A DNA stretch of 33,839 bases from Oscillospiraceae bacterium (GTDB lineage Bacteria > Bacillota > Clostridia > Oscillospirales > Ruminococcaceae). The position numbers and the translations under genes were made by a program. The notes under the pieces were generated by a model, which made no database searches, had not been told where the DNA came from, and saw only the letters and a program-made list of their open reading frames with translations. Shown in pieces: positions 22,558-31,145 of the stretch (position 1 is its first letter; each line of letters starts with the position of its first letter). The stretch spans positions 1 through 33,839 of the forward strand of contig JALEMR010000018.1 of the NCBI GenBank assembly GCA_022768245.1, read 5' to 3'.

Positions 22558-23715
22558 TCAGCGGTCCTTTGGGTTATTTTTTATCAGAAGTGCGATATTC
22601 TCAACGTGCTGCGTAAATGGGAACATATCCACAGGCTGGATGACCCGCAGCTTATAACCGTTCTGAATGAGGAAAAACACGTCTCTTGCCTGGGTCTCGG
22701 GATTGCAGGAGATGTATACTATCTTATCGGGGGCAAGGTCTGCCAGGGCGGACAATACCCGTCGGTCGCAGCCTGCTCTGGCAGGGTCGAGAAACGCTGC
22801 GTCGCAGTGGACCTTCCGCTCCTTCATTTCCGCAAGATATTTTCCTGCGTCCGCGCATACGAATTTTACATTGTCTGCGCTGTTGAGTTCAGCGTTTACA
22901 TTCGCGTCGTTCACTGCGGAGCGGTTTATCTCCACTCCGTACACCTGCCGCGCATGACGGGCAGCTATTATGCTTATGGTGCCTATGCCGCAGTATGCGT
23001 CGAGCACGGTCTCGTTTCCTTTCAGTCCAGCAAGCTCTATCGCCTTATTGTACAGCACCTCGGTCTGCACGGGATTGACCTGACAGAAGGACTTGGGCGA
23101 TATCCTGAACCGCTCCCCGCAGATCATCTCTTCGATGTAGCCCCTGCCGAAAAGCACGGTCTCATCGCGGCTCAAAAGCATTTTGTACGGGTCGGTGTTG
23201 ATGTTCAGCACCACCGATACTATCTGCGGATAAAGCCGTGTAAGCTCCTTTACGAAAACGCTTTTCGACGGGAAATTGTGGTTTGCCGCCACTATCACCA
23301 CCATTACTTCTCCCGTGGCAAAGCCTCTGCGGATAAGCACGTGCCGCAGGAAGCCCCGTCCCGTCTGTGAGTTGTATACGGGTATTTTCAGCTGCTCCGC
23401 AAGCTTTTTTACGGATAATATTATCTTGTTTGCGATGATATCGTCAGACAGGCAGTCCTTGACGGGAACGATGCCGCCTGTCGCGGACTGGAACACTCCG
23501 CTTTCGATATGTCCGCCGCGGTATCTGAAGGCTGCCTGCACCTTGCTCCTGTAATGGTACGGGTCCTTCATGCCGATGACGGGGTCTACTCTGCAAAGCT
23601 TTCCCATAAGTCGGACTACCTTTATCTCCTTGAACCGCAGAGTTTCCTCATAGGTCATGTTGCGCAGCTGACAGCCGCTGCATTTTTTATATACGGGACA
23701 ATTTTTTTCTTCCAT
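22558..23715 (-). CDS. rlmD: RlmD/RlmCD-type 23S rRNA (uracil-C5)-methyltransferase
   Basis: A 385-residue SAM-dependent RNA methyltransferase of the TrmA/RumA family. The N-terminus holds the 4Fe-4S cysteines Cys6, Cys12 and Cys15 (CPVYKKCSGC), with a fourth likely in VPVKDCLSDD. The SAM-binding motif is VLDAYCGIGTISI, DPARAGCD follows, and the nucleophilic Cys is in YISCNPETQARD. The N-terminal TRAM domain found in longer homologues is missing, so the protein is shorter than the usual 450 residues. In Firmicutes one enzyme may modify both U747 and U1939; which applies here is unknown. It follows the TgpA-like gene by 17 bases, with an AGAAAGGA ribosome binding site. Confidence 0.93.
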   Translation of the reverse strand: MEEKNCPVYKKCSGCQLRNMTYEETLRFKEIKVVRLMGKLCRVDPVIGMKDPYHYRSKVQAAFRYRGGHIESGVFQSATGGIVPVKDCLSDDIIANKIILSVKKLAEQLKIPVYNSQTGRGFLRHVLIRRGFATGEVMVVIVAANHNFPSKSVFVKELTRLYPQIVSVVLNINTDPYKMLLSRDETVLFGRGYIEEMICGERFRISPKSFCQVNPVQTEVLYNKAIELAGLKGNETVLDAYCGIGTISIIAARHARQVYGVEINRSAVNDANVNAELNSADNVKFVCADAGKYLAEMKERKVHCDAAFLDPARAGCDRRVLSALADLAPDKIVYISCNPETQARDVFFLIQNGYKLRVIQPVDMFPFTQHVENIALLIKNNPKDR

Positions 23716-23732
23716 TTCTTTTTCCTTTCTCT

Positions 23733-25973
23733 TTATCGGTGAGACTGATTTTTTTCGGTCTTCCGCGCATTTCGGACAGCTTTTCCGAATGCACGATATA
23801 TTTCCCTTGATCTTTCATATTCCTCGTTGGTGGGGGATATCTCTCCGAATATCGTCTTTTCATAGATGCCGATGAACTCGTCTGCGTTGAATGACAGCTT
23901 TTCGTTCAGCTTTTGCGACAGCTCCCTCGGAGTGAGCGCATCGGTTTTTACCCCGAATTTTTTCCCGAAGACATAGGATATCCTGCGGTAGATCATCTGT
24001 ACGGCAGCCGCGCCGCCCTTTCCGATGATGAGCTCTTCACGGAGCCGTTTTGCTCCCGGAACAGCTAAAAATACAACGGAGCCTGTCCCGAAAATGATAC
24101 AGAGAACGATAACGCTGTTGAAAAGGATATCGGTATCTATTTTTATCCCTCCGCCGTTATCGGAATTATCGGTCAAATCTATGTTGTACGCTGCCGATAC
24201 GGTGGGCTCGAATACCGTCCAGCCCAGATTCAGGATATATACCTCGGGGTACGCATGGGAGCTGCCGGAGCGTATCACGAATATATCATTATCGGTGGTG
24301 ATATCGGGCGAGAAGCCCTCGGTGTATCTTACTGTAAGTCCCACCGAGCGCGCCATCAGAGTATACGCCGTGGCAAAGTCGGAGCATGTCCCTCGTTTGC
24401 TTGTGAACACGAAATAGCTTGCGGTATTCCTGCCCATCGGAGGGATATAATCCAGATCGTAGGCGAAGCCCTCGTCCGTAAAATAATTCTGAAGAGCTGC
24501 CGCCTTCTGCCAGTCGTAGGTCATGCCCTCGGTCAGCTCTGCGGCAAGACGGGCTATATCCTCGGGTATCTCGGAATTATTGGCGGAGGTGTCTTCCTTG
24601 TACTGCATTGCATAATTAAAATCGTCGGAGAACGCCCGTGCTGTCTCGGCAAGCTCTGTCTCGCCGTTTCGCAGGAGGGTGTTTATGAGCTTGTTTATAT
24701 ATTGTCTGTATTCATCGTCGGTGAAGTCTGCGCCGCCGTTTGTGACCCATCTGTCCTTGGCTCCCGATTCTTTATAATAGCTCACGGAGTAAGCCGAGGA
24801 AATGCTGCCCTCTGCGGGACGAAGCTCCATATGGGGAGTGATAAGGATTTCTGACGAGGGAGCGTGGATATTAAATGTCCTTAACGATGAAAGATAATAC
24901 TCCGCAGAAAATCCGACGGGGATTATTGTTGCCGATGCGGATACCTCTCCGACGGAGTCCAGTGACAAAAGCTCCTCGGACACGGCGGTGCGGAGCGAAT
25001 CGTCCAGCTCTGCGCCCCGCTTCATTGCGGCGAGCATATCGTCACAGTTTATGAGCCTGCGGCTGTCAAGCATATCGTTGGCGGCTTCCCCGTTGACCTC
25101 GGAATAATTCTCCAGCGGATACCAGCAGTGCTCGTCCTGTGAGTAGATATCGAAATTTTGATCGCGGAAATACAGCAGGTCCTCGCCCTGTATGCTGTAG
25201 AGCTCGGTATTGTCAAGCTCGCGGTACAGCCCCGCGTTTCCCGAGTGCTGTCCCAGTGCGCCCGATATCTTGCTCTGTCCGTTTCCCGCGTCCATGAAGT
25301 AGTATTCGAAGACTTCGTAATACTTTGTCTTTGTGGACTTGGGTATCACCGAAGCCGCAAGGAGAGTGACGCAGGTCAGCATGATGACTGCAATATATTT
25401 TGCGCCCGTTCCCGAATGTACGGAATCGTCCTTCTTGTATGCTTTTTCCGCATTGGCTGCGTATAGCGCGGCATTCAGTCCCGCTATGCAGACAAGATAA
25501 AAGGTGCTCATGGAGGAAAGGGTCTTTACGTAAAGGGCACATGGCACAAGGCTTCCCAGCATGAGGAAGACCGTCCTGTAGAGAACGTTCGAGAAGTAGT
25601 ATACCACCGAGCTGAGAAAGAATGGGAACGCTGAGACCAGCGCAAGAAAATATCTCGGTTCGGAGGGCTGACGTTCGCCTGCGGTGAGAAACCAGGACTG
25701 AAAGCCCGAGCCGCTCCAGTCTCCGCTGAAGATGAATCGGAACATCATCGTCAGGCAGAACAGCAGCGCAAATACATATATAACGCCGCCTATCACCCTA
25801 TGCTTTTTCAGAAAGCCGAAAAATATGAACATCACAAGGATTATGACGGCGGACATCAGATTGTAGACCGAAGTGAGGTCCTCGCCGTACAGTCCCAGAA
25901 TGGAAGCGTTCAGAAAAAATGTCAGCAGAAAGGAGAGGATATATTCTCCGCTTTTTTCTAAATATTTATTCAT
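23733..25973 (-). CDS. TgpA-like membrane transglutaminase
   Basis: A 746-residue protein with a bundle of about six N-terminal membrane helices in the first 200 residues. A large extracellular region carries the transglutaminase core, followed by one further span near 617-640 and a cytoplasmic DUF4129-like tail. Cys530 (GTCSDFA) and His573 (SHAYPEVY) are present; the third triad residue appears as Glu589 in VFEPT rather than Asp. Proteins of this layout accompany MoxR ATPases and DUF58 proteins in very many bacteria; a homologue is essential in Pseudomonas, but the substrate is unknown. It begins 16 bases after the DUF58 stop codon, with AAGGA as ribosome binding site. Confidence 0.92.
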   Translation of the reverse strand: MNKYLEKSGEYILSFLLTFFLNASILGLYGEDLTSVYNLMSAVIILVMFIFFGFLKKHRVIGGVIYVFALLFCLTMMFRFIFSGDWSGSGFQSWFLTAGERQPSEPRYFLALVSAFPFFLSSVVYYFSNVLYRTVFLMLGSLVPCALYVKTLSSMSTFYLVCIAGLNAALYAANAEKAYKKDDSVHSGTGAKYIAVIMLTCVTLLAASVIPKSTKTKYYEVFEYYFMDAGNGQSKISGALGQHSGNAGLYRELDNTELYSIQGEDLLYFRDQNFDIYSQDEHCWYPLENYSEVNGEAANDMLDSRRLINCDDMLAAMKRGAELDDSLRTAVSEELLSLDSVGEVSASATIIPVGFSAEYYLSSLRTFNIHAPSSEILITPHMELRPAEGSISSAYSVSYYKESGAKDRWVTNGGADFTDDEYRQYINKLINTLLRNGETELAETARAFSDDFNYAMQYKEDTSANNSEIPEDIARLAAELTEGMTYDWQKAAALQNYFTDEGFAYDLDYIPPMGRNTASYFVFTSKRGTCSDFATAYTLMARSVGLTVRYTEGFSPDITTDNDIFVIRSGSSHAYPEVYILNLGWTVFEPTVSAAYNIDLTDNSDNGGGIKIDTDILFNSVIVLCIIFGTGSVVFLAVPGAKRLREELIIGKGGAAAVQMIYRRISYVFGKKFGVKTDALTPRELSQKLNEKLSFNADEFIGIYEKTIFGEISPTNEEYERSREIYRAFGKAVRNARKTEKNQSHR

Positions 25974-25989
25974 TGTTATAAGTCCTTGA

Positions 25990-27192
25990 TCAGTATTGAC
26001 TGCCGCGGGATAATATCCATACCCCGTCGGTATCTGCGCCCTTTTCTGCGGAGGCTGCCGCGGCGGACACGGATACGTCGGTCTTGGAGTCTCCCTTTCC
26101 TATGGTTATCACTCCCGAAAGAGACCTGTCAAAGCAGGGCGTGAAAAAGGTCATGGAAGAGCTTTTCCTGCCCGACTGCGCAGCTATTTCGGCGTAGGGT
26201 ATCCTTTCCCCCGATGTGACCGTATCGGAAAAGCGGTATCCCGCAAGGCTCAGTCTCAGGCGGGCAATGTCGTTTTCGTCCTCTATCCCGAAGCACTGCC
26301 AGTCCTTCAGATAGAACCACAGGTCAGCCTTTGAGCCCGTGCGGATAACGGCAGTAAGCACGCCCAGCATATTTTCTCCGCATATCTCGCCGTTTTTCGG
26401 ACTTCCGCCCACGTTGAGCCTGTCCAGGATGAAGGTGTGCTTTGCGGCGGAAACGCGGTCGTCCAGCCGCACCAGAAGCTCGTCCTTTTTGCAGGAAAGC
26501 TTCCAGTTTATACGCTTTATCGGGTCTCCGGGGACATATTCCCTGTGTTCGAAGCCGGGTGTGCCCGTAAAGCCTATGGCGCGGGTATCGAGAGTTTCCT
26601 CGCAGTCGTCGCCCTGAGCGGCTGCGTCGCTTATTGCGGCGACAAGCTCTTCGGAATCGGTGATGTCTGCGATATCGGGTATGATATCCACGTCGAAACG
26701 CAGGGACTCACAGGGCAGGGCGAACCGCACAAGCCCGATATGATCGGTGATATAAAGGCTTTTCACGCCTGCCGAGGACGGGTACCACATTTTCGCAGTG
26801 AAGGAGACCTCCGCAGTCTGCTCCGAGCGGGGTAAGGTATCTATGCTGCATAGCCCCGAAGCGGCGCTGCATACAAGGGCTTGTGAGCTGTCAAGCTCCG
26901 CATAGACGGTGGGAGCGGGAATGTATGAGCGGTTGCTGACGGTTATCCGCATGACGGCGGACTCGTGCTTGTAGAGCCTTGTCTGCGAGATATCCGCCGT
27001 GACGGTGATGTATTTCAAAACGATGGCGGCTGTCACCACGGAGATGATAGGGAGCAGCAGCATGACCGTGAAGAAGAACCAGCCGATGGTCCCGCTGCAG
27101 AACAGCGCGAATATCACGGTGAGAGCAATTGCTCCGAGATAGCCGGGGAGTATTTTCAGAGCGCCTTTTTCGGCGCGGATATTCTTAGGCAT
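25990..27192 (-). CDS. DUF58 family protein
   Basis: A 400-residue protein with two N-terminal membrane helices (residues about 12-60) followed by a beta-rich region. The DUF58 signature EYVPGDPIKRINWKLSCK comes next, then a vWA-like fold (LLVRLDD, HTFILDRLN). Family members probably work with the MoxR ATPase as a vWA-like adaptor on the membrane. The ATG at 27192 overlaps the MoxR stop codon by 8 bases and has no good ribosome binding site of its own, so it should depend on translational coupling. Confidence 0.93.
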   Translation of the reverse strand: MPKNIRAEKGALKILPGYLGAIALTVIFALFCSGTIGWFFFTVMLLLPIISVVTAAIVLKYITVTADISQTRLYKHESAVMRITVSNRSYIPAPTVYAELDSSQALVCSAASGLCSIDTLPRSEQTAEVSFTAKMWYPSSAGVKSLYITDHIGLVRFALPCESLRFDVDIIPDIADITDSEELVAAISDAAAQGDDCEETLDTRAIGFTGTPGFEHREYVPGDPIKRINWKLSCKKDELLVRLDDRVSAAKHTFILDRLNVGGSPKNGEICGENMLGVLTAVIRTGSKADLWFYLKDWQCFGIEDENDIARLRLSLAGYRFSDTVTSGERIPYAEIAAQSGRKSSSMTFFTPCFDRSLSGVITIGKGDSKTDVSVSAAAASAEKGADTDGVWILSRGSQY

Positions 27193-28126
27193 CGGTAGTT
27201 TTCGGAACTGCCGCAGCTGCGAGGACAGATTCCACCAGCGCTTCTGCGGAGCCGAAGTCTGCCTTGCCCTTGGGGGAGAGCATTATCCTGTGGGACAGCA
27301 CGGGAACGGCGGAGCTTTTCACATCGTCGGGGATAACGTAATCTCTGCCGTGAAGAAAAGCCGATGCCTTGGCTATCTTATACAGGGCGATGCTGCCGCG
27401 GGGGCTTACTCCGAGACGTGCTCCGTCGTGGTCTCTTGTGGCGGCGCATATGGAGATGATGTAGGATTTTATGCTTTCGGTGCAGCGTATCTTCCTGACT
27501 TCCTCCTGCATTGCGGTAACGTCGTCGGTGGTTATCACGGAGCCTATGGACTTTACGGGGTTTTCGTTTTCCGTTCTGGAAAGGACGGTGAGCTCCTCCT
27601 CGGGGGAAGGGTAGCCCATGCTTATCTTCATGACGAACCTGTCCATCTGGGCTTCGGGAAGATGATAGGTGCCGTAGGTCTCAACGGGATTCTGGGTAGC
27701 CATTACCATGAAGGGCGAGGGCAGGGGATAGGTATGTCCGTCAAGGCTGACCTGATGCTCCTCCATTGCTTCGAGGAGAGCGGACTGTGCCTTGGGCGAG
27801 GCGCGGTTTATCTCGTCCGCCAGCAGGAAATTACAGAAGGCGGCGCCTTTGCGGTATTCCGTTTCGTGAGTTGCGGTGTTTATCATGGAGAAGCCCACGA
27901 TATCCGATGGCATAACGTCGGGGGTCAGCTGTATGCGGTTGAATTCTCCGCTGACTGACTTTGCCAGAGCGGAAGCAAGCTGAGTTTTTCCCACGCCGGG
28001 CACGTCTTCGATGAGAACATGTCCGCCTGTGAGCATGGCTGCCGTTACCAGAAAAACGGCGCTGTGCTTTCCCACGATGACCTTTTCAATATTATCAATA
28101 AGCAGGTTCGTTTTTGAATTATCCAT
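27185..28126 (-). CDS. MoxR-family AAA+ ATPase
   Basis: A 313-residue AAA+ chaperone-like ATPase. Walker A is DVPGVGKT (residues 41-48) and Walker B is LLADEINRASPK. The sensor region is MVMATQNPVETYGTYHLPEAQMDRF, with the MoxR-specific LPEAQxDRF. The C-terminal lid follows (GASPRG-type GVSPRGSIAL). MoxR proteins remodel partner complexes that contain vWA/DUF58 proteins. The frame is open from 28171; an AAAGGACAGG site 6 bases before the ATG at 28126 fixes the start. It is the first gene of moxR-DUF58-tgpA-rlmD-ykvA and has a perfect promoter. Confidence 0.95.
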   Translation of the reverse strand: MDNSKTNLLIDNIEKVIVGKHSAVFLVTAAMLTGGHVLIEDVPGVGKTQLASALAKSVSGEFNRIQLTPDVMPSDIVGFSMINTATHETEYRKGAAFCNFLLADEINRASPKAQSALLEAMEEHQVSLDGHTYPLPSPFMVMATQNPVETYGTYHLPEAQMDRFVMKISMGYPSPEEELTVLSRTENENPVKSIGSVITTDDVTAMQEEVRKIRCTESIKSYIISICAATRDHDGARLGVSPRGSIALYKIAKASAFLHGRDYVIPDDVKSSAVPVLSHRIMLSPKGKADFGSAEALVESVLAAAAVPKTTDA

Positions 28127-28171
28127 ACAATACCTGTCCTTTCGGTGCATGAGTGCTTTGTTGTAATTCAT

Positions 28172-28200
28172 ATTATATCATTTTTATGCAATACTGTCAA
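28172..28200 (-). promoter_or_regulatory. Perfect consensus promoter of the MoxR operon
   Basis: On the minus strand TTGACA (28200-28195), 17 bases, TATAAT (28177-28172). Predicted start near 28165. It is divergent from the yqeY promoter, the two -35 boxes being about 40 bases apart. Confidence 0.88.
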
Positions 28201-28241
28201 TATAATGGTGAACTATTTTTGATTAAATATGCAATTTCACG

Positions 28242-28270
28242 TTGATTTTTGCGCGGAATTGAGATAAAAT
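28242..28270 (+). promoter_or_regulatory. Promoter of the YqeY-like gene
   Basis: TTGATT (28242-28247), 17 bases, TAAAAT (28265-28270). Predicted start near 28277. A GTCGGC-AGACA-GCCGAC hairpin (28278-28294) occupies the first bases of the transcript, before the GGAG ribosome binding site. Confidence 0.75.
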
Positions 28271-28321
28271 ATAAATGGTCGGCAGACAGCCGACAGCGAT
28301 ATAAAAATAGGAGTGATATAA

Positions 28322-28759
28322 ATGGAATTCAAAAAGCTTCAGTCCGATATGGTCGCTGCCATGAAGGCTAAGGATAAACAGCGCAAGGAGGCGATATCAA
28401 ACCTTATTGCCGCAGTGAAGAAGGTCGCTATCGACGAGGGCGTGCGGGAGAATATCCCCGACGATCTGGTGGACAGAGTTATACTCAAGGAGCTGAAATC
28501 CGCAAAGGAACAGCTCGATACCTGCCCCGACAGCCGTCAGGACTTAAAGTCGGAGTATGAGTTCAACTGCAATGTTATTTCGGAATATGCGCCGAAGCAG
28601 ATGTCCGAAGCGGAGATAGAGGAATTCATCAGAAGAGAAGCTGCCGAATATGTTGCCGCCAAGAACAAGGGCATGATAATGAAGACCGTCATGGGCAAGC
28701 TTTCGGGCAAGGCGGACGGCAAGCTTATCTCAGCAGTGGCAGACAGGCTCTGCAAGTAA
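28322..28759 (+). CDS. GatB/YqeY-domain protein
   Basis: A 145-residue, mostly helical protein of the YqeY family, which resembles the C-terminal tRNA-binding domain of GatB. Typical segments are the opening LQSDMVAAMKAKDKQRKEA, then EYAPKQMSEAEIEEFI, and the GxMxKTVMGKLSGKADGK region near the end. The family's role is unclear; an amidotransferase-related or tRNA-related function is assumed from the domain. GGAG lies 8 bases before the ATG. The gene has its own promoter and is followed by an AEC transporter after 100 bases. Confidence 0.92.
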   Translation: MEFKKLQSDMVAAMKAKDKQRKEAISNLIAAVKKVAIDEGVRENIPDDLVDRVILKELKSAKEQLDTCPDSRQDLKSEYEFNCNVISEYAPKQMSEAEIEEFIRREAAEYVAAKNKGMIMKTVMGKLSGKADGKLISAVADRLCK

Positions 28760-28859
28760 ATTGATAATTATACCGAGACGCTAAGTACATGGACTAATGA
28801 CTTCGGACTAATCGCTGATCGCTATTATCTTACGAACCTACCCAAGGAGAACCCTTTTT

Positions 28860-29804
28860 ATGGAACTTGTAACGGTCTGCGTACAGCAGATCACCGTGAT
28901 GTTTATACTTATCGCCGCAGGATATATCTGCGGGAAAACAATTATTTCGCAGGACACGGGCAGACAGCTTTCAAAGCTGGTGCTGAATGTGGTGAATCCT
29001 ATGCTGATATTTATGTCCTATCAGATGGATTACGATGCGAGGCTTATGAAAAATCTGATGATGTCGGTGCTGCTGGGAGCGGTCTCCTATGCGGCGGCTA
29101 TACTGCTGTCGGAGATAATGTTCGCGAAGAGCGGCACGGACACAAGAGCGGCGGATAAATTCTTCGCAGTATACTCAAACTGCGGATTTATGGGAATACC
29201 TCTTATCAACGGGCTTTTCGGCTCGGAGGGTGTATTCTATCTGACGGGCTATCTGACCTGCTTCAATATCCTCGTGTGGACCCACGGGATAATGCTATAC
29301 AGCGGCGGGGAAAAGGAAAGCTTCGGAAAGACCGCGCTCAAAGTGATAACGTCGCCGTCGGTCATCGCTATAATCGCAGGCATTTTCTGCTTTGTGCTGC
29401 AGATAAGGCTCCCCGAGCTTATCGCCGAGGCTGCGGACTACATAGGCAGCATGAACACGCCCCTTGCTATGATAGTCGCGGGCGTGACCATCGCAGGCTC
29501 GGGAAGGATAACCGATATGCTGAAAAACGGCAGAGCGTACTATATCAGCACTGTAAGGCTTCTTATAATACCGCTGATATTTGTGCTGATGTGCAGGCTG
29601 TGCGGATATTTCGGCACGCCCGAGACCGTATTCATGACTGTTGCGGTGGCGGCGGCATGTCCCGGAGCGGCTACTGGAGTAATGTATGCGGTAAATTATG
29701 ACAAAAATCCCGTGTATGCTTCCAATGTATTTGCGCTGTCCACCATATTGTCTGCGGTGACGCTGCCTTTGACGGTGACGCTGTGCGGGCTTATCTGTTT
29801 TTAA
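28860..29804 (+). CDS. AEC (auxin efflux carrier) family transporter
   Basis: A 314-residue membrane protein with about ten spans arranged as two inverted halves. Segments near residues 8-25 (VTVMFILIAAGYICGKTI) and 36-50, and the conserved NPMLIFMSY and GFMGIPLINGLFG motifs, mark the AEC family. Members carry organic acids or related anions in bacteria; the substrate is unknown here. AAGGAG lies 10 bases before the ATG. The intervening 100 bases after yqeY contain only a short direct repeat (GGACTAAT at 28791 and 28805). Confidence 0.9.
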   Translation: MELVTVCVQQITVMFILIAAGYICGKTIISQDTGRQLSKLVLNVVNPMLIFMSYQMDYDARLMKNLMMSVLLGAVSYAAAILLSEIMFAKSGTDTRAADKFFAVYSNCGFMGIPLINGLFGSEGVFYLTGYLTCFNILVWTHGIMLYSGGEKESFGKTALKVITSPSVIAIIAGIFCFVLQIRLPELIAEAADYIGSMNTPLAMIVAGVTIAGSGRITDMLKNGRAYYISTVRLLIIPLIFVLMCRLCGYFGTPETVFMTVAVAAACPGAATGVMYAVNYDKNPVYASNVFALSTILSAVTLPLTVTLCGLICF

Positions 29805-29868
29805 TGAATTAATGAAAATAATCTGCTTATAATATTCTCAAAACCATATCGGGAGGAAATGAGATATT

Positions 29869-31011
29869 ATGGGCAGATTTTTTTGGGCTTTAACGGGGAT
29901 AGCAGCTGCTGTGTTTTTATATTCCGAGCTCCCGCAGCCCGCAGTTTTTGCGGAAAGCTCGCGGGTGCTTGCCGAGGCACAGTCGGGGACGGTGCTTTTC
30001 AGCGACAATGGAACGGAGAAATACCCCTGCGGCTCAATGTCGAAGCTGATGACTGTGCTTATCGCCGCCGAGAAAATGCAGTCGGGGGAGCTGTCCGAGG
30101 AGGACATATTCACCGTCTCCGAGCATGCAAACTCCATGCAGGGCGCGCAGATATGGCTCATGCCCGGGGATAAGATATCCGTGGAGGAGCTTCTTAAGGG
30201 CATTATCATCGGAAATGCAAACGACGCCGCATGCGCTCTGGCAGAGGGTATTTCCGGCACCGAGGAGGATTTCGTCCTGCTGATGAACAGCCGCGCAGCA
30301 CAGCTTGGCATGACCGACACCCTCTACATCAATGCAAGCGGCTATAAGTCGGACGGTGACCGTACCACCGCCGAGGACACCGCAAGGCTGCTCTGCGAAT
30401 TGTCAAAGCACAAACAGCTTGCGGAAATATTCACCACCAGAATGGAGTACATCAGAGACGACACCGTACAGCTGGTCACTTCCGATCCCGACGGGATAAG
30501 GTACAGCGGCTCGGTGGGCTTCAAGTCGGGCTTCTGGGAGGACGAGGACGGCGGGCGCACCTACTATTCCGCGGAGGGTGCTTGCCGTGACGGGGATATC
30601 TTCGTTTCCGCCGTTCTGGGTGAGGACGATGAAGATATTTCCTCTGAAAAGGCGCTGGCTCTGCTGGACACGGGCTTTGCCGCCTATGAGACCGTGCTGC
30701 CCGAAGCGCCCTCCGATATGCCGAGGACGGTGAAGGTCAGAAACGGCAGGCTGGGAGAGATCAGGATTGAAGCGCAGACTCCGCCCAAGGCTGTAGTTTC
30801 CGTGGGTACATCGGACGAGATAACCTGTCGGACGGCAGTGCCCGATTACGTTTACGCTCCCGTGAAAAGGGGAGACAAGATAGGCGAGATACTCTATTAT
30901 TATGAGGACGAACACATCTTTTCGGCGGATGTGACCGCGGTCAGGAGCTGCGAAGAGAAAACTTTTAAATATAATGTTGTGAAAATGCTTAAAAATATCG
31001 TTAAATTCTAA
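29869..31011 (+). CDS. D-alanyl-D-alanine carboxypeptidase (S11, DacF-like)
   Basis: A 380-residue penicillin-binding protein that trims the terminal D-Ala of peptidoglycan stem peptides. A signal peptide (ALTGIAAAVFLYSEL, cleavage probably after FAES or VFA near 28) is followed by the catalytic SxxK in GSMSKLMT (Ser56, Lys59). The second motif reads NAN in GNANDAA rather than the textbook SxN, and the third is KSG in VGFKSGFW (KTG equivalent). The last 90 residues form the beta-rich C-terminal domain (VKVRNGRLGEIRIEA and so on); no clear amphipathic anchor helix is evident. GGGAGG precedes the ATG by 12 bases. It appears monocistronic. Confidence 0.93.
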   Translation: MGRFFWALTGIAAAVFLYSELPQPAVFAESSRVLAEAQSGTVLFSDNGTEKYPCGSMSKLMTVLIAAEKMQSGELSEEDIFTVSEHANSMQGAQIWLMPGDKISVEELLKGIIIGNANDAACALAEGISGTEEDFVLLMNSRAAQLGMTDTLYINASGYKSDGDRTTAEDTARLLCELSKHKQLAEIFTTRMEYIRDDTVQLVTSDPDGIRYSGSVGFKSGFWEDEDGGRTYYSAEGACRDGDIFVSAVLGEDDEDISSEKALALLDTGFAAYETVLPEAPSDMPRTVKVRNGRLGEIRIEAQTPPKAVVSVGTSDEITCRTAVPDYVYAPVKRGDKIGEILYYYEDEHIFSADVTAVRSCEEKTFKYNVVKMLKNIVKF

Positions 31012-31044
31012 ATGAAATATGTTAAGATTAAATAAAAAATAGGT

Positions 31045-31060
31045 ATGTTTTGCAAAACAT
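31045..31060. promoter_or_regulatory. 16-bp perfect palindrome next to the pgi promoter
   Basis: ATGTTTTGCAAAACAT is fully self-complementary and ends one base before the -35 box of pgi. It is a good candidate operator for a dimeric regulator. Its TTGCAAAAC half resembles the ATGCAAAAC repeats near 12328-12387. Confidence 0.5.
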
Positions 31061-31061
31061 C

Positions 31062-31090
31062 TTGAAAAATCCGAAGTAATATAGTAAAAT
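31062..31090 (+). promoter_or_regulatory. Promoter of pgi
   Basis: TTGAAA (31062-31067), 17 bases, TAAAAT (31085-31090). Predicted start near 31097. The leader carries a perfect AAACGGA-GCAG-TCCGTTT hairpin (31108-31125) before the GGAGG ribosome binding site. Confidence 0.75.
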
Positions 31091-31145
31091 AAGAATGGTA
31101 ATATATTAAACGGAGCAGTCCGTTTGGTTTTGGAGGAAAAGTAAT

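Noticed and set aside
27290-27958. A 222-codon plus-strand open frame within the MoxR gene
   Set aside because: Glycine/alanine/valine-rich low-information translation typical of an antisense shadow of an AAA+ gene.
28760-28859. Short repeats GGACTAAT and ATCGCT between yqeY and the AEC transporter gene
   Set aside because: Only two copies each, no stem, promoter or tRNA-like fold; most likely chance.
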